Assembly: GCF_035818635.1 (NCBI RefSeq)
Contig: NZ_JAYLLH010000047.1
Location: 1 to 14,909 of the forward strand
Source of the DNA: Mesobacterium_A hydrothermale
GTDB taxonomy: Bacteria > Pseudomonadota > Alphaproteobacteria > Rhodobacterales > Rhodobacteraceae
Direction of reading: 5' to 3'
Length of the DNA: 14,909 nucleotides
This document shows positions 12,075 to 14,909 of this stretch, piece after piece. The notes beneath the pieces were generated by a model. The model was not told the DNA's origin. It made no database searches and worked only from the letters and a program-made list of their open reading frames with translations. A program made the position numbers and the translations under genes. Every line of letters begins with the position of its first letter. Positions within the stretch are counted from its first letter, which is position 1.

Positions 12075-12950
12075 CTATTGCCTCTTCAGCGCGACCAGAG
12101 CTCCGGCCGACAGGATCACGGCAATGCCGATCCAAGTTTGGATTTCAGGCCAGTCCCCAAAAGCAACAAAACCTACGATCACAGCGGCGACGATCTCCAA
12201 ATACACAAGCGGTGCAAGTAAGCCTGCCGGTGCAAAGCGGAAAGCTGCTATCGAAAGTCCATGCGACAGGCTTTGCAGAACGCCCACAGCAGCAAAAAGG
12301 CCTACAAACGCAACGATCCCGTCGAGCCCTGACCAAAGTGCAAAGGGTGTCAAAATAATCGCGCCGAGTACAGCTTGATACGCAAGGGCAGCCATGGGCG
12401 GTGCTTGGCGTGCCGCGAGCCTCGTTGCCAGCATGTAAAACGCAAATAGGATACCAGCCAGCACGGCCCAAAGGATGTTGAGGTCAAAGTCGCCTTCCGG
12501 ACGCATGACGATGATGACACCGATAAAGCCTCCAACAACAGCAACGATTATTGGAATGGTGAGCCGTTCTTTCAAAACAACTGGAGCCAATGCCGCCGCG
12601 ACAAATGGTGCTACGAAGTATGCAGATATCGCGTTTGCCAGGGGAACAGTGCGGATCGACAAGAAGAAGACGGTCATGGACGCGACAAGCAGTAGCGTTC
12701 GTGCTGTCTGAGACCCTAGGCCAGCCGGTAAGAGTGCTGCGCTTCCATGAAGCTTCAGCGCAATCGGTACCGCGACGATTGCCGCAGACACATACGTACC
12801 CCATGCGATGATAAAGACCGGCAGCGCATCAGTCATATACTTCGCTATGCCATCCCTAATTGGGATGACGAACATGGCGGCAGCCATCAGGATGAAACCA
12901 AGAACAACCCTGTCGCCCGGCAACGCATTTTCTCTTTTAGTTTCGGCCAA
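12075..12950 (-). CDS. DMT-superfamily (EamA) transporter
   Basis: Encodes about 291 residues with roughly ten hydrophobic helices in two repeated EamA halves, the normal length for this inner-membrane exporter family. Typical pieces are FILMAAAMFVIPIRDGIAKY near the start, ANAISAYFVAPFVAAALAPV in the first half's end (helix 4 into loop), VVLKERLT, and the second half ending VGFVAFGDWPEIQTWIGIAV. EamA proteins export amino acids, metabolites, purine analogues or drugs by proton exchange; no substrate can be assigned. The frame opens with TTG 12950 without a clear ribosome site, so the start is uncertain by up to about 15 residues. It is convergent with gst and may serve the same detoxification function. 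Confidence 0.9.
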   Translation of the reverse strand: MAETKRENALPGDRVVLGFILMAAAMFVIPIRDGIAKYMTDALPVFIIAWGTYVSAAIVAVPIALKLHGSAALLPAGLGSQTARTLLLVASMTVFFLSIRTVPLANAISAYFVAPFVAAALAPVVLKERLTIPIIVAVVGGFIGVIIVMRPEGDFDLNILWAVLAGILFAFYMLATRLAARQAPPMAALAYQAVLGAIILTPFALWSGLDGIVAFVGLFAAVGVLQSLSHGLSIAAFRFAPAGLLAPLVYLEIVAAVIVGFVAFGDWPEIQTWIGIAVILSAGALVALKRQ

Positions 12951-13177
12951 TTCTTAGCTCTGCCCCCAACTGAAACGCTGAGGCTGTAGCTTCGCGCAGA
13001 AACCCATGAACATCAACAAAGCAGCCCTTCGTGCAAACCGTAGCATCTGTGAACATGGGCTCGAAGCACACCAATACATTCGCAGAAGTGTGCCGCTTGG
13101 CATTTGTTGCACAAAGGAGTGTTTTTGCACGCGGCGCTGTGTCCGGTATCGGGACGAAACGGACCTTTGGATGATGG
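12951..13177. other. Gap between lysE-type and DMT genes
   Basis: About 227 bases upstream of the DMT gene. A 62-codon plus-strand frame at 13006 does not look like a protein (Cys- and Arg-rich, no ribosome site). I see no promoter of quality. Confidence 0.35.
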
Positions 13178-13807
13178 CTACTGCGCTCGCTTAAATGCAG
13201 CTGTCGCTACACCCATTGCAATCAACGCGCTGCCGCCAAGACGGGAGAACCAAGCTAAAACAGATGGCTTTGCAATTTTTGTTCGTAGCTTATCTGCCAA
13301 AAGCGCATACGCGAGGGCATTGATTGCCGCCAACCCAACAAAGGTGACAACCAAAATCGTGAATTGAGGCATAAGTGGGCTGTCAATCACAACGAACTGC
13401 GGCACGAAAGCGATGAAGAAAACGATTGATTTTGGGTTTAGTGCAGTAACTGCCGCCGCGTGTCCGAATACGCTGGATGCGCTGGTTTCTGTAACCTTCT
13501 CAAGATCACCTAGCGAAGCCGTTGATGCACTTCGAAAAAGTCTGATGCCTAGATAGACAAGGTATACTGCTCCGACCCATTTCAGGACGGTGAAGAGAGT
13601 AGCGGAAGCCAGAACCAAAGCACCCAATCCGGCTAAGGATGCTGACATTGCAATAAAGTCACCAAGGGCTACGCCTCCGACTGTTGCGATCGCTACCCGT
13701 TTACCTTGACTTATCGCATAGCTGAGAACGAGCAAAACCGTCGGTCCGGGTATGAGCAAGAGCGCTATAGAAGCTGCGACAAACGCCAACCAAATCTGAA
13801 AATCCAT
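13178..13807 (-). CDS. LysE/RhtB-family exporter
   Basis: Encodes 209 residues with about six hydrophobic helices, the standard size of LysE/RhtB proteins. The N-terminus MDFQIWLAFVAASIALLLIPGPTVLLVLSYA contains the family motif (I)PGP(T) in the first helix and loop, followed by GKRVAIATVGGVALGDFIAM. ALNPKSIVFFIAFVPQF is the conserved N-P-K motif of the middle helix. The family exports amino acids and derivatives, homoserine lactones and some antimetabolites using the proton gradient. AAAGG lies about 7 bases before ATG 13807. Same strand as the DMT gene but 227 bases apart, so it is probably a separate unit. Base composition is less GC-rich than the mob genes. Confidence 0.93.
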   Translation of the reverse strand: MDFQIWLAFVAASIALLLIPGPTVLLVLSYAISQGKRVAIATVGGVALGDFIAMSASLAGLGALVLASATLFTVLKWVGAVYLVYLGIRLFRSASTASLGDLEKVTETSASSVFGHAAAVTALNPKSIVFFIAFVPQFVVIDSPLMPQFTILVVTFVGLAAINALAYALLADKLRTKIAKPSVLAWFSRLGGSALIAMGVATAAFKRAQ

Positions 13808-14151
13808 GGGAATACCTTTCTAACTTTTAATGTAGCCATCCACAGCTACATCAAACAGTAAAGAGGAAATCAGCGCTTCGGTTTCTGCGGTGCGGAAAAA
13901 CGCTAAAAGGGCTCACAGCCGACCAATGCGTGCGCAGAATGCCCTACACTAAGATTCTGTCTCGCAAAGGTCCAGTTGCGCAACACTTCCCTGCCTCCCT
14001 GACGCGGCGAAGGCCGTTACCTGCCTGCGACCCCAACGAACACACGGCCATTTATCGTGAAAAATGGCGTCCCCTGCCCTGCCCCGTCTTGTTGCAAATA
14101 TATGTTGCGAATTAGCTTGATTGAGCAACAAGAAAGCGCAACACTGTTTGC
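13808..14151. other. res: Intergenic region holding the probable res site
   Basis: No gene in 344 bases between the LysE-type exporter (minus) and the resolvase (plus). In the last 65 bases there are two interleaved perfect inverted repeats: TCTTGTTGC (14087-14095) with GCAACAAGA (14125-14133), and TGTTGCG (14103-14109) with CGCAACA (14137-14143). Further upstream GTTGCGCAAC (13975-13984) is a palindrome, and GCGCAACACT occurs twice (13978-13987 and 14136-14145). Multiple inverted sites directly before a serine resolvase gene fit res subsites, which also serve as the gene's autoregulatory operator. Confidence 0.65.
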
Positions 14152-14718
14152 ATGAACCTTGGCTATGCCCGTGTATCCACCGACGACCAGGCCACCGCAG
14201 CGCAGCTCGACGCGCTGCGCGCGGCTGGATGTGAGCGTGTTTTCGAGGAACGCGCATCCGGTGGCCGGTGGGATCGACCGGAGCTGCACCGAATGCTCGA
14301 CCAGCTCCGCGAAGGCGACGTGTTAATCGTCTGGAAGCTCGACCGTCTATCGCGGTCGCTGAAAGACCTTCTGTCCATCATGGAGAAGATCGACGCGGCT
14401 GGAGCCGGATTCCGGTCGCTGACCGAGGCCATCGACACAACCACGCCCGCCGGGCGCATGATGATGCAAATGGTGGGCGTCTTTGCCGAGTTCGAGCGTG
14501 AGATGATCCGCGAGCGGACTCGGGCCGGTCTGGAGCGCGCCCGCAAGAAAGGACGCCACCCAGGGCGGAAGCCGAAGCTGTCGGACGACCAGCGCGCGGA
14601 AATTCGCGACCTGGTGCTTTCCGGCAAACGCACGGAGGCCGAAGCTGCACGTCTCTTCAAAGTCCATCGCTCCACGATCAGCCGCCTTATGCGGGAGACA
14701 TCTGATGCAGCAGCTTGA
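14152..14718 (+). CDS. Serine recombinase, Tn3-type resolvase / invertase family
   Basis: Encodes 188 residues, the standard size of the small resolvase/invertase group. The catalytic serine is Ser9 in LGYARVSTDDQ, with Arg7 beside it; the second active-site block VWKLDRLSRSLKDL has Arg65 and Arg68. The long E-helix region (GRMMMQMVGVFAEFEREMIR) is clear. A C-terminal helix-turn-helix (KRTEAEAARLFKVHRSTISR, about 160-180) binds DNA. The protein would act at the inverted repeats just upstream to resolve plasmid multimers or cointegrates. No transposase is present, so a maintenance role is more likely than transposition. The gene overlaps the WGR gene at its 3' end. No strong ribosome site precedes ATG 14152. 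Confidence 0.95.
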   Translation: MNLGYARVSTDDQATAAQLDALRAAGCERVFEERASGGRWDRPELHRMLDQLREGDVLIVWKLDRLSRSLKDLLSIMEKIDAAGAGFRSLTEAIDTTTPAGRMMMQMVGVFAEFEREMIRERTRAGLERARKKGRHPGRKPKLSDDQRAEIRDLVLSGKRTEAEAARLFKVHRSTISRLMRETSDAAA

Positions 14719-14909
14719 GATGTTTCCTAAGGACATCCGCATCGAGCGAGTGGACCCAGAGGCGAATATGTATCGCTTCTATCGGCTGCGCTTGATGCCA
14801 GACCTGTTTGGCGGCGTGTCACTGTTGCGCGAGTGGGGCCGGATCGGCACCCAGGGCAGGCATCGGATCGAGCTGTTTGAAGATGAAGGCCGCGCGGCCG
14901 ACGCGATGG
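14705..14909 (+). CDS. WGR-domain protein, 5' part (gene crosses the circular junction)
   Basis: The gene starts at ATG 14705, inside the last codons of the resolvase gene (stop 14716-14718), so the two overlap by 14 bases and are probably co-translated. Joined through the circle (14705-14832 then 1-127) it encodes 84 residues. The protein begins MQQLEMFPKDIRIERVDPEA and carries the WGR signature in LREWGRIGTQGRHRIELF at about residues 41-58. WGR domains occur in PARPs and as small stand-alone proteins in alphaproteobacteria, where the function is unknown; nucleic-acid or protein binding is the usual guess. At 84 residues it is essentially only the WGR domain. Pairing with a resolvase suggests a role on the recombination or plasmid-maintenance side, which is inference. 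Confidence 0.85.
   Translation, partial: MQQLEMFPKDIRIERVDPEANMYRFYRLRLMPDLFGGVSLLREWGRIGTQGRHRIELFEDEGRAADAM
14833..14909. repeat. Terminal direct repeat, copy 2 (circular overlap)
   Basis: Exact copy of bases 1-77. See the entry at 1-77. It lies inside the WGR-domain gene, whose reading frame is continuous across the junction, so one of the two copies is redundant. Confidence 0.93.

Noticed and set aside
13006..13194. 62-codon plus-strand gene between the exporters
   Set aside because: Cys/Arg-rich composition, no ribosome site and overlap with the 3' end of the LysE-type gene.
14163..14675. 170-codon minus-strand frame opposite the resolvase
   Set aside because: Ser/Arg-rich shadow of the resolvase gene without any family pattern.
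1..14909. Terminally redundant linear phage genome
   Set aside because: There are no phage structural or packaging genes; plasmid replication, partition and mobilization genes fill the sequence, and the repeat is a plain assembly overlap.

Overview
The window reads as one complete small circular plasmid, very probably from an alphaproteobacterium of the Rhodobacterales type. The first 77 bases (1-77) are repeated exactly at the end (14833-14909). A WGR-domain gene cut by the window edge becomes one intact 84-codon frame when the ends are joined. The circle would be 14,832 bp. The lineage call rests on the RPA-type replication initiator, the MobQ/TraD/TraG gene set, the GC-rich backbone and the general style of the proteins; it is an inference, not a database result.

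Layout. A long minus-strand array runs from 8142 down to 1020: a TraD-like mobilization protein, a tiny ribbon-helix-helix (RHH) protein, a TraG/VirD4 coupling protein, a membrane-anchored coiled-coil protein, then the origin (six 17-bp iterons, 5181-5332), the replication initiator, an HNH nuclease, a ParA/RHH partition pair, a hicAB toxin-antitoxin pair and an unknown 140-aa protein. On the plus strand from 8942 lies a short MobQ relaxase (MobA-like). Between traD and mobA is a 0.8-kb gene-free stretch. It holds an oriT nic site matching the RSF1010/Ti type and a dense series of hairpins, including a perfect 24-bp inverted repeat and a predicted three-way junction.

The rest is cargo and recombination functions: a degraded Crp/Fnr-like gene, a divergent tetR/glutathione-S-transferase pair with a perfect palindromic operator, a DMT (EamA) exporter, a LysE/RhtB exporter, a serine resolvase with inverted repeats upstream, the WGR protein, and a VOC (glyoxalase/bleomycin-resistance fold) protein. 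Together the cargo suggests detoxification and export of small electrophilic or amino-acid-like compounds, but no substrate can be read from the sequence.

How it works together. Rep and the iterons replicate the plasmid, ParA with its RHH partner segregates it, HicAB gives post-segregational stability and the resolvase can resolve multimers. Relaxase, TraD and oriT form a relaxosome, and TraG couples it to a type IV secretion channel that the plasmid does not encode. It is therefore mobilizable rather than self-transmissible.

The most noteworthy non-coding structures are the hairpin cluster beside oriT, a family of TTGCATGCAA-centred repeats with a covarying stem-loop at the 3' ends of three genes (two copies flank the HNH gene in inverted orientation), and a hicA promoter so close to the start codon that the mRNA may be leaderless.
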